From positions 1 to 7,996 of the forward strand of contig CAYUVK010000152.1 of assembly GCA_964448105.1 (NCBI GenBank): DNA of 7,996 nucleotides, read 5' to 3'. Source of the stretch: CAVQBP01 sp964448105. Lineage in GTDB: Bacteria > Bacteroidota > Ignavibacteria > Ignavibacteriales > Ignavibacteriaceae. Numbering within the stretch: the first letter of the stretch is position 1; the number at the start of each line of letters is the position of its first letter. Shown here one piece after another: positions 1 through 4,681 of this stretch. The translations under genes and the position numbers were made by a program. The notes beneath the pieces were generated by a model. That model saw nothing but the letters and a program-made list of their open reading frames with translations, did not search any database and was not told where the DNA came from.

Positions 1-443
1 TGATTATCATAACCGACCCATTCTTCAGTTGCTTTTCCATTTGCAAAATGAGCAATAACTACTCCCCATACTTTAACAGATTTCCCTGTCGGAGGCATTT
101 GTCCGGAGCCAGTATTAGTAGCGGTGAATGAAAAATGCGCGGCAAACCTGTTTTCTGAATATATCCTGTCATTTAAGACTAAATTTAAATCCGGGAAAGC
201 CGTTCTGGTTCCTGTAATTAGTTTCTTAAGATTATCTAATCCTTCAGCAGAAGTGGATTCTGCATGTCGTACAAAATTCGAATCTATAACTGTATCTAAT
301 TCGTCCACATTACCGCTATTCCAGACTTCAACATATTTATTCACGATAGGATCAATCTCTTTGGAATAATCTGTTTGCTGTTCGCAACCTGAAAAAAATA
401 TTAGTGTAATCATTATTGTAATGATCTGAGTCAGATTTTTCAT
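1..443 (-). CDS. SnoaL-like (NTF2-fold) putative lipoprotein, 3' end beyond window
   Basis: The reading frame opens at an ATG at 443, preceded by AAGGAG with a 6-nt spacer, and stays open for 147 codons to the window edge, so the C-terminus is missing. Residues 1-20 form a lipoprotein signal: a short charged start, a hydrophobic stretch and FSGC with the candidate lipidated Cys20. The mature part resembles SnoaL-like ester cyclase/polyketide cyclase proteins. It has an early amphipathic helix with VEVWNSGNVDEL, FPD at 83-85, PPTGK at 117-121, and a late FANGKATEEW segment ending in Trp142. These are family hallmarks, but SnoaL-like proteins are functionally diverse and the substrate cannot be named. 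An envelope-anchored version is unusual compared with the soluble antibiotic-pathway cyclases. It is the last visible member of a run of four NTF2-like genes and lies 51 bp after its upstream neighbour, probably co-transcribed with it. Fold assignment is fairly sure; function is unknown. Confidence 0.85.
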   Translation of the reverse strand, partial: MKNLTQIITIMITLIFFSGCEQQTDYSKEIDPIVNKYVEVWNSGNVDELDTVIDSNFVRHAESTSAEGLDNLKKLITGTRTAFPDLNLVLNDRIYSENRFAAHFSFTATNTGSGQMPPTGKSVKVWGVVIAHFANGKATEEWVGYDN

Positions 444-494
444 AATACTCTCCTTCTATTAACCATTAAATAAGTTTATATTTTATATTTCGTC

Positions 495-965
495 TTACAA
501 TCCAATATCCCTGTATATTTTCCATTCGCCGTTTTCCTGTTTCCATACAACTAAATATCTGCCTTTGTTTTTTAAATTATCCTTATCATCCCTTTCTTCG
601 TAAATACCCAATTCAACCATGTAAACAGAGTCTCCGGTAAAAGCAGTTGTTGTAAAAAGTAAATTTCTCGTATTGTCTTTAATCGAGTTACGGATCATTT
701 TGCCCCAAGCTGAAAGAATATCCTTCCCTTTTAATGAACCGAATTTTGCATCACTTGAATAATATTTGGCCAATGCAAGAGAATCACCATTATAAAAATC
801 TTTGGCGAATTGTTTATCGATACCTTCAATTATGGTTTTGACTTTTTGTAAATCAATTTTCTCGGATACAGGTTTTGTATCTGTATTTTGCTGCTGCTGA
901 CATCCTGCTACGAAAAGAAATAATGATATCAAACCAAAAGTTTTTAAGAAAAACTCCCTATTCAT
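495..965 (-). CDS. DUF4440/NTF2-like putative lipoprotein
   Basis: This encodes a 156-residue protein from the ATG at 965. An in-frame TTG at 977 would add four residues (MKLL). I prefer the ATG because it gives a normal lipoprotein signal and the TTG has a GGGAAAG stretch only 3 nt away; for the ATG that stretch is rather far (15 nt), so the start is not certain. Residues 1-22 are a signal sequence ending in VAGC with candidate lipidated Cys22, followed by a Gln-rich linker. The rest fits a DUF4440/SnoaL-like NTF2 fold: an N-terminal helix with KQFAKDFYNGDSLALAKYYS, a central sheet, and a final strand pair, GRYLVVWKQENGEWKIYRDI near 135-154. That last motif (a Trp-x-(I/L)-x-x-D type ending) is typical of the family. 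It is probably anchored in the outer membrane or periplasm. The reaction, if any, is unknown. It lies 46 bp downstream of the preceding NTF2-like gene, suggesting one transcript. Confidence 0.88.
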   Translation of the reverse strand: MNREFFLKTFGLISLFLFVAGCQQQQNTDTKPVSEKIDLQKVKTIIEGIDKQFAKDFYNGDSLALAKYYSSDAKFGSLKGKDILSAWGKMIRNSIKDNTRNLLFTTTAFTGDSVYMVELGIYEERDDKDNLKNKGRYLVVWKQENGEWKIYRDIGL

Positions 966-1011
966 TAATAATTTCAATTACTTTCCCAGTGAATGTTAGT
1001 TTTTATTTACT

Positions 1012-1458
1012 TTAAAACATCTTTGAAAAATGCATATGTGCAATAAGCCATTTACCATTTTGCTTTACCGCCACAAAGCTGGCTCTTCCGCTTTGAAAAT
1101 TCATCTGCCCTCCTTTTTCCATCCATGTAAAAGTATAGTAACTTGTTATTACAGCTGAATCTTCATTATAAACCTGAATATGAAAGTCCTGCCCATGATA
1201 ATTTACATATGCAAGAGAGGCAGTTCCTTCAATAAAACCTTTCCAGGCAGCTGCATCATGTCTTAAAGTTGATCCAACGTAGGGAAATTCAGTATTATCA
1301 GCTGTGAAATATGACCAGTATGTTGTGAAATTATGCTGATTGAATGCCTCAGCTGTTTTATTAGCTAAAGCTTGTACATCTTCTTTATCTCCTGCGAAAG
1401 TGCTGCTTGCTAACACCGCAAACAATAAAATTATTGTACCTAAATTAAAATTTTTCAT
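1012..1458 (-). CDS. Exported SnoaL_3/DUF4440-type NTF2-like protein
   Basis: This encodes a 148-residue protein starting at an ATG with AAGGA at a 6-nt spacing. Residues 1-22 form a Sec signal peptide with a likely cleavage after TFA, and there is no lipobox, so the mature protein should be soluble in the periplasm or released. The mature domain begins with LANKTAEAFNQHNFTTYWSY (helix 1-2 of an NTF2 fold). It ends with GRASFVAVKQNGKWLIAHMH followed by FS, which closely matches the C-terminal strands of SnoaL_3-type proteins. NTF2-like proteins form a conical barrel with a ligand pocket; no catalytic residues can be assigned with confidence here. It is the first gene after a strong terminator (1511-1550), so it needs its own promoter or readthrough, and it probably leads a transcript with the two lipoprotein genes that follow. 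Fold confident, role unknown. Confidence 0.88.
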   Translation of the reverse strand: MKNFNLGTIILLFAVLASSTFAGDKEDVQALANKTAEAFNQHNFTTYWSYFTADNTEFPYVGSTLRHDAAAWKGFIEGTASLAYVNYHGQDFHIQVYNEDSAVITSYYTFTWMEKGGQMNFQSGRASFVAVKQNGKWLIAHMHFSKMF

Positions 1459-1510
1459 TATTCTTCCTTTTTTAATAAAATTTTGTAAATGAATTTTTCA
1501 TTCACTTTTT

Positions 1511-1550
1511 TGATAAAACAAAAAAGGAGATAATTCTTATTATCTCCTTT
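1511..1550 (-). terminator. Rho-independent terminator after the NTF2-like gene at 1559-2035
   Basis: On the minus strand a perfect 12-bp stem (AAAGGAGATAAT paired with ATTATCTCCTTT, arms 1539-1550 and 1523-1534) with a 4-nt loop is followed at once by TTTGTTTT. It starts 8 bp after the TAG stop of the upstream gene. The stem plus U-tract fits an intrinsic terminator on this strand. It should end the transcript from the right and separate the three leftmost genes from the rest. Confidence 0.9.
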
Positions 1551-1558
1551 ACATAATT

Positions 1559-2035
1559 CTATTGATTATTCGGCTTAGAGGTTCTTCCGCCATGGTCACC
1601 GATCAAAACCCATTTGCCGCTGCTTTTCATAAGAATATCAGTCCAGTTTCCTGAGCTTGGTTCACTCTTTCCTGTTTCTTTATTTTTGTCTAATTCTGCA
1701 TAGTAATAATGAACGTACGCAAAATCTCCCTTAACCCATATTGTTACAGGAGTAATAGTATACACTACGGTTGTATTATTTTTAATATCGTTTTCAATCC
1801 ATTTAGCTACATTAGCTTTACTTTGAGGTACTTTAGATTGATACGACCATCCTTGATAACTATCATCAAAATATGACATAAATCCGGCAGCATCACCGGA
1901 TGCTTCCACAGCCCAATATTTTTCTACACCGGCCCAAACATCTTTTTGTTCATCGGACCATTGTTGGGCGAAACTGTTTCCGCACATAAGTATCACTACA
2001 AATAAAACTGTAGATAATGCTTGAAGTTTTTTCAT
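1559..2035 (-). CDS. Exported NTF2-like (DUF4440-type) protein
   Basis: This encodes 158 residues from an ATG with AAGGAG at 8 nt. A Sec signal peptide covers about residues 1-23, with probable cleavage after NSFA and before QQW. The mature part has the NTF2-like layout: a helix with WAGVEKYWAVEASGDAAGFM, an early Phe/Tyr/Trp-rich segment (SYFDDSYQGWSY), a middle strand with DFAYVHYYY, and a closing strand with WTDILMKSSGKWVLIGDHGG at 131-150. The GKW-x-L-I-x-D-H ending is typical of DUF4440-like proteins and their relatives. The mature N-terminal part is rich in aromatic residues, which could line a hydrophobic ligand pocket (inference). It is the last gene before the strong terminator at 1511-1550 and lies 74 bp after the HEAT-like gene. 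No substrate or pathway is recognisable. Confidence 0.87.
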   Translation of the reverse strand: MKKLQALSTVLFVVILMCGNSFAQQWSDEQKDVWAGVEKYWAVEASGDAAGFMSYFDDSYQGWSYQSKVPQSKANVAKWIENDIKNNTTVVYTITPVTIWVKGDFAYVHYYYAELDKNKETGKSEPSSGNWTDILMKSSGKWVLIGDHGGRTSKPNNQ

Positions 2036-2053
2036 AACGCTTTCTCCTTATAA

Positions 2054-2077
2054 TTAATGAATTTATTTAATGAATTT
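2054..2077 (-). repeat. 11-bp direct repeat in the leader of the 1559-2035 gene
   Basis: TTAATGAATTT (AAATTCATTAA on the coding strand) occurs at 2054-2064 and again at 2067-2077, 13 bp apart, just upstream of the ribosome binding site at 2044-2049. The same 11-mer occurs at 4483-4493 upstream of another gene of the window. It could be a regulatory or leader element; the high AT content makes chance a partial alternative. Confidence 0.5.
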
Positions 2078-2109
2078 TACAATCCGAATTTTTTTAATCG
2101 GCAATAGTT

Positions 2110-2586
2110 TTACTGGTTTTTATCTAGTCTTTTTTGATCAATCTTAAGACTTTCAATTGAAAGTGCCGTAGAAATATTCTTTATAGATTCATCAGGGCAA
2201 TTTTTGGATAATTCATAAATAGCCTTGTCACCTAAATCAGAATGGAGTTCGTCCAATACAATAGCGGCTGTTATTCGCAATTGAGTTCCATTATTTTCAT
2301 CTTTAATAATTTCTATTAAAGGTTCAATAAACGAATTAAACGCTTCATCTGGAAAAATCTGTTCAATTTGTCTCATAGATTGTACTGCAGATAATTTCAT
2401 ATTTGAAGAATCATTGGCAATTGCTTTAAGCAACATTTTCTCAGTTTTTTCTAAATTTGCTTTTACAAATGGCGAATTGTGCTGTTTTAAATAACGCACC
2501 GCTCTTTTTTGAGAAAAAGTCAAAGTAGATGTAAAGAAGAAAAGTAATGCTATTGAAAGAACGAAGGTCAATATTTGGTTTTTCAC
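2110..2586 (-). CDS. Exported HEAT/ARM-like helical-repeat protein
   Basis: This encodes 158 residues starting at GTG; no ATG-initiated alternative keeps the signal peptide, since the next Met is residue 51. Residues 1-25 form a Sec signal peptide ending near TFSQ. The mature protein is almost all helical and amphipathic, with spaced Leu/Ala/Ile: NLEKTEKMLLKAI (44-56), SAVQSMRQIEQIFP (66-79), FIEPLIEIIKDE (86-97) and TQLRITAAIVLDELHSDLG (101-119). This resembles two or three short HEAT/ARM-type repeats, folds used for protein-protein contact. No catalytic residues are seen and no function can be named. It sits between the exported alpha/beta-type gene at 2724-3167 and the NTF2-like run, on the same strand, with a weak hairpin upstream (2685-2708). 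Export and helical-repeat character are well supported; the exact family is not. Confidence 0.8.
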   Translation of the reverse strand: MKNQILTFVLSIALLFFFTSTLTFSQKRAVRYLKQHNSPFVKANLEKTEKMLLKAIANDSSNMKLSAVQSMRQIEQIFPDEAFNSFIEPLIEIIKDENNGTQLRITAAIVLDELHSDLGDKAIYELSKNCPDESIKNISTALSIESLKIDQKRLDKNQ

Positions 2587-2594
2587 TTTAGTAG

Positions 2595-2599
2595 TCCTT
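2595..2599 (-). promoter_or_regulatory. Ribosome binding site supporting a GTG start at 2586
   Basis: AAGGA, within AAAAAGGACT, lies 8 nt before the GTG codon at 2584-2586. It supports GTG as the true start of the HEAT-like gene, as does the intact signal peptide that follows directly. Confidence 0.65.
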
Positions 2600-2684
2600 T
2601 TTATATTTATTTGTTTTTACCCCAGCTAAATCTTTCAAAAAATAGTTTAGATTTTTTTAATCGATTTTATCGTATTTGGGTTTT

Positions 2685-2708
2685 CCCCCGGAAATAAATT
2701 CCCGGAGG
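2685..2708 (-). terminator. Hairpin downstream of the 2724-3167 gene, possible terminator without U-tract
   Basis: On the minus strand CCTCCGGGAA-TTTA-TTTCCGGGGG folds into a 10-bp stem with a 4-nt loop. The two non-Watson-Crick positions (T-G and G-T) are tolerated wobbles only in minus-strand RNA; in plus-strand RNA they would be mismatches. It begins 15 bp after the stop codon at 2724. No U-run follows (GAAAACCC instead), so it may be a weak terminator, a pause site or a 3'-end stabiliser. Confidence 0.45.
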
Positions 2709-2723
2709 ATTTGAATTATTTAT

Positions 2724-3167
2724 TTATTTGTTAAATACCACTTCCCTATAAATTTCATCCGAGTGTTTGCCGGTAAAATATTTATTATAAGCTTTATTGA
2801 ATTCATCTCTTGCTGCTTTTGTCGGCCAGGCTCTCTCAAAAAGTTCATTTGACTTTTCATAGGCTTTAGTAACATCATCCCATGATTTGACCTCAATAAT
2901 TGCAATAAAATCCCTGTTGTTATGCCCCCACCAATGGCGCACTGCTTTATGACTAACCACGAATTCATTATCGCTTCCATAAACTTTATCCATGTAAAGA
3001 GTAGCAAGTGAGTCTAATTCCCTTGCAGAACCTTCCTCGGTAAAAGCCCTTTCAAAGTTTGTCATAACAAAAACATTCCCTTGAGCTTCCTGAGCCATTG
3101 TTGAGTTACTCCAGGCTGTACAAAGCAGAATCAGCAACAAACTCAAAAGTGATTTGAGATTTTTCAT
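2724..3167 (-). CDS. Exported small alpha/beta protein, unrecognised family
   Basis: This encodes 147 residues from an ATG with AGGAGG at 7 nt. Residues 1-25 are a Sec signal peptide with cleavage likely after STMA. I do not recognise a named family. The mature part (about 120 residues) reads as beta-alpha-beta-beta-alpha: strand GNVFVMTNFE, helix with ARELDSLATLYMDKVYG, strand FVVSHKAVRHWW, strand RDFIAIIEVKSWDDV, helix TKAYEKSNELFERAWP, then a Lys/Tyr-rich helix and a final strand EIYREVVF. The order and the strand-then-WDDV feature recall ABM-like dimeric alpha/beta-barrel proteins, two of which are encoded directly upstream. A striking HWWGHNN motif at 78-84 could bind a metal or ligand (inference). 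Unlike its two small upstream neighbours it is exported. Coding status is sure; fold is tentative; function unknown. Confidence 0.82.
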   Translation of the reverse strand: MKNLKSLLSLLLILLCTAWSNSTMAQEAQGNVFVMTNFERAFTEEGSARELDSLATLYMDKVYGSDNEFVVSHKAVRHWWGHNNRDFIAIIEVKSWDDVTKAYEKSNELFERAWPTKAARDEFNKAYNKYFTGKHSDEIYREVVFNK

Positions 3168-3246
3168 TTTGAACCCTCCTAATAATGATATATTAAATTT
3201 GAATGAATTATTTATTTAAGAACACTCTTTTGTATAACCGGTATTG

Positions 3247-3570
3247 TTACCCTTTGGGTGGAGTGATTGTCAAACCGTGAGCTTTCTTCATTGCTTCCAC
3301 TGCTTCATCAACTGTAATAATTACCGTCGTTTTTATTTTTGAAATTGTTGCCGGATTTGAAGCTGCCAAACTTGCCGCCAATGTAGACACATTATCCGGA
3401 AGTTCTATGATTGCAAAACCGTCATAATCACCGTAGGTATAATAGAAAGAGTGTAATTTTCCACCGAGTTTTTCAGCCAAAGCTTTAACTCCTTTACTGC
3501 GATCCTCAGGATTTTTAATTAGATTCTGGGCTGCTTCCGCAGTATATGAAAATTGGATCATGGTTAACAT
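3247..3570 (-). CDS. GYD-domain protein
   Basis: This encodes a 107-residue cytoplasmic protein with no signal peptide. It matches the GYD domain family (small proteins with a ferredoxin-like alpha/beta fold, related in shape to dimeric alpha/beta barrels). It has an opening strand MIQFSYT and a first helix with RSKGVKALAEKLGGKL. The signature follows: YTYGDYDGFAIIELPDN at 44-60, containing Gly47-Asp48-Tyr49-Asp50. A second helix (STLAASLAASNP) and a closing strand (ISKIKTTVIITVDEAVEAMK) complete it. The length is typical of the family. Met1 is chosen over Met4 because AAGGAG lies 7 nt before Met1. It sits between the ABM-like gene and the exported alpha/beta gene, spaced 96 and 79 bp. GYD proteins have no well-defined biochemical role, so no reaction is claimed. 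Confidence 0.9.
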   Translation of the reverse strand: MLTMIQFSYTAEAAQNLIKNPEDRSKGVKALAEKLGGKLHSFYYTYGDYDGFAIIELPDNVSTLAASLAASNPATISKIKTTVIITVDEAVEAMKKAHGLTITPPKG

Positions 3571-3577
3571 TCTTGAT

Positions 3578-3583
3578 CTCCTT
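3578..3583 (-). promoter_or_regulatory. Ribosome binding site fixing the start of the GYD gene
   Basis: AAGGAG lies 7 nt upstream of the ATG at 3568-3570. The alternative in-frame ATG three codons later would be too far away (16 nt), so this site decides the start. Confidence 0.8.
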
Positions 3584-3666
3584 TTTTAATTAATAAGTAA
3601 TAACTTGAAAAGCTTATTTGAAGGTTTCATTTATATACACTCTTTATTTTGACTAAAATTATTTTG

Positions 3667-3951
3667 CTACTTAGCAGGCTCCGTAGCTTCTTCCAGAAAA
3701 TAAGCTTCAGGCATACCAACAACCCCAGCTTTTTTCATAATTTCTTTTAAATTATCAGATTGCGCAAACTTTTGGGCATTCGCCACGTTATCCCATTCGA
3801 AAAGAATGAAAATCTCGTTAGGATTGTTCGCACTGCGGAATACTCTTCCTCCTTTTGATCCGTTTTGTGAACGGAAGGATGAATGCTCGTCAAATAAAGG
3901 CTTCCACTTGTTGTAATCTTCAACTTTGTGATGAACTAATAGATGTGCCAT
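3667..3951 (-). CDS. ABM-like dimeric alpha/beta-barrel protein
   Basis: This encodes 94 residues from an ATG with a consensus AGGAGG at 6 nt, so efficient translation is likely. There is no signal peptide, so it should be cytoplasmic. The sequence fits the small ABM-like/cyclase-like branch of the dimeric alpha/beta-barrel superfamily. The pattern is an opening strand AHLLVHHKVEDYNKWKPLFD, Arg/Gly-rich GSKGGRVFRS, a strand NEIFILFEWDN (45-55), helix ANAQKFAQSDNLKEIMKKAG, and GMPEAYFLEE at the end. Strand-EWDN-helix is characteristic. His7, His8, Tyr13 and Trp16 are near where such proteins line the pocket, but no cofactor-free oxygenase activity can be claimed from this alone. It is followed by the GYD gene on the same strand; both families share a ferredoxin-like fold, so the pair may be related in job (inference). 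Confidence 0.88.
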   Translation of the reverse strand: MAHLLVHHKVEDYNKWKPLFDEHSSFRSQNGSKGGRVFRSANNPNEIFILFEWDNVANAQKFAQSDNLKEIMKKAGVVGMPEAYFLEEATEPAK

Positions 3952-4020
3952 TATGAACCTCCTATTATTGCTTAATGTATAATAATTAATTAAATGAGTA
4001 TGTTTTATATTTGGTTATCT

Positions 4021-4464
4021 TCATTGTTCGCTTAGCCATAACTCAAAACTTTTGTTACTTTCGCCATTGGGATAAATCCAGTCTGGTTTTAGCCTTAGCC
4101 CGGTATTATTTCTCCAGATAAAATCAATAGAATCAACAATATCAGATTCATTAGCTATTTTTAAAAGAAACACTTCTTCGTTTCCAAGATGAATTCTTTT
4201 TATTTCCGAATAAATATTTTGTGCAAGGAGTGTATTTTGAATAATCTCAGCCTGTCTTAAATCATAAGTTGCCCAGACTATCCCATTTTTACCTAATAGA
4301 AAATCATTCTCATCGAAAGAAATGTTGAGTTCTAAGATAGTGCCGAAAGGTAATTCCGGTGCTTTTTCTTCACTTAATTCTTTCCATTCAATTGTTTTCA
4401 TTGTTTCAAGCTCTATCTTCCCGATATCCGAATAGATTCCTTTTAATTTTAAGATCTTCACCAT
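4021..4464 (-). CDS. Conserved-looking hypothetical protein with DUF2007-like segment
   Basis: This encodes up to 147 residues, with no signal peptide or membrane helix. I do not recognise a characterised family. Residues 63-98 (VWATYDLRQAEIIQNTLLAQ, then NIYSEIKRIHLGNEEV) resemble DUF2007-type putative signal-transducing domains: a strand, a helix that begins with an acidic-hydrophobic AEIIQ pattern, then a second strand. The C-terminus is rich in Trp, Asn and Pro (FIWRNNTGLRLKPDW). The start is uncertain. The ATG at 4464 has no ribosome binding site, and Met22 (ATG at 4401) has only a weak GAG at 9 nt and would give 126 residues; the first 21 residues look low-information. It is the first gene after the HTCS gene, separated by a 217-bp spacer that carries palindromes and repeats, so it may lead the operon of small genes. 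Function unknown. Confidence 0.75.
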   Translation of the reverse strand: MVKILKLKGIYSDIGKIELETMKTIEWKELSEEKAPELPFGTILELNISFDENDFLLGKNGIVWATYDLRQAEIIQNTLLAQNIYSEIKRIHLGNEEVFLLKIANESDIVDSIDFIWRNNTGLRLKPDWIYPNGESNKSFELWLSEQ

Positions 4465-4538
4465 GTTTAATCGGGATTTGAGTTAATGAATTTGAAATTA
4501 CGATTGTAAAGTTAGAAGAAAGGTCGGCCGATATCTTG

Positions 4539-4579
4539 CACTATTTGCGCAATTGTTAGGATTTTTGGAGCAAATAGTG
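4539..4579. promoter_or_regulatory. Perfect 10-bp inverted repeat, candidate operator
   Basis: CACTATTTGC at 4539-4548 is repeated as its exact reverse complement GCAAATAGTG at 4570-4579, separated by 21 bp, so the centres are 31 bp apart, about three helical turns. Three short palindromes lie beside or inside it: TCGGCCGA (4524-4531), GATATC (4530-4535) and TTGCGCAA (4545-4552). It lies 75-115 bp upstream of the 4464 start. This geometry suits a dimeric DNA-binding regulator or a looped hairpin. There is no U-tract, so it is not an intrinsic terminator. Whether the neighbouring HTCS protein binds it is a guess. Confidence 0.5.
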
Positions 4580-4595
4580 ATTTTTCTTGGTGATC

Positions 4596-4675
4596 CTTTG
4601 TGTTCTTAGTGCCTTAGTGGTAAATCACCATTAGAAATAACCACTAAGACACTAAGTACACTTAGATGCACTAAG
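4596..4675. repeat. Inverted tandem array of CACTAAG heptamers
   Basis: The left half holds CTTAGTG at 4605-4611 and 4613-4619, plus a one-mismatch CTTTGTG at 4596-4602. The right half holds CACTAAG at 4642-4648, 4650-4656 and 4669-4675, plus CACTTAG at 4659-4665. The halves pair as 4600-4621 with 4640-4661: 22-nt arms with one mismatch and one wobble, and an 18-nt loop. The array starts 7 bp beyond the stop codon of the HTCS gene. It may be a dispersed intergenic repeat that also acts as a 3'-end structure; no U-tract follows on either strand. No other copy was seen in the window. Confidence 0.75.
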
Positions 4676-4681
4676 CTTTAG

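Noticed and set aside
124..369. Plus-strand open frame of 81 codons
   Set aside because: It is antisense to the SnoaL-like partial gene, which has a ribosome binding site, lipoprotein signal and family motifs. The plus frame shows no domain pattern.
2086..2103. Hairpin CCGA...TCGG after the HEAT-like gene as a terminator
   Set aside because: Only four outer base pairs form around an A-rich loop and no U-tract follows on the minus strand.
2720..3007. Minus-strand open frame of 95 codons
   Set aside because: It lies in another frame inside the exported alpha/beta gene (2724-3167), which has a consensus ribosome binding site and signal peptide. The alternative product has no recognisable features.
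4465..4540. Bacteroidota-type promoter (TAnnTTTG with upstream TTG)
   Set aside because: TAACTTTAC on the minus strand partly matches the -7 box, but no TTG sits at the required distance, so it is not supported.
4596..4675. Intrinsic terminator of the HTCS gene
   Set aside because: The hairpin is long but imperfect and no U-tract follows on the minus strand, so I list it as a repeat rather than a terminator.
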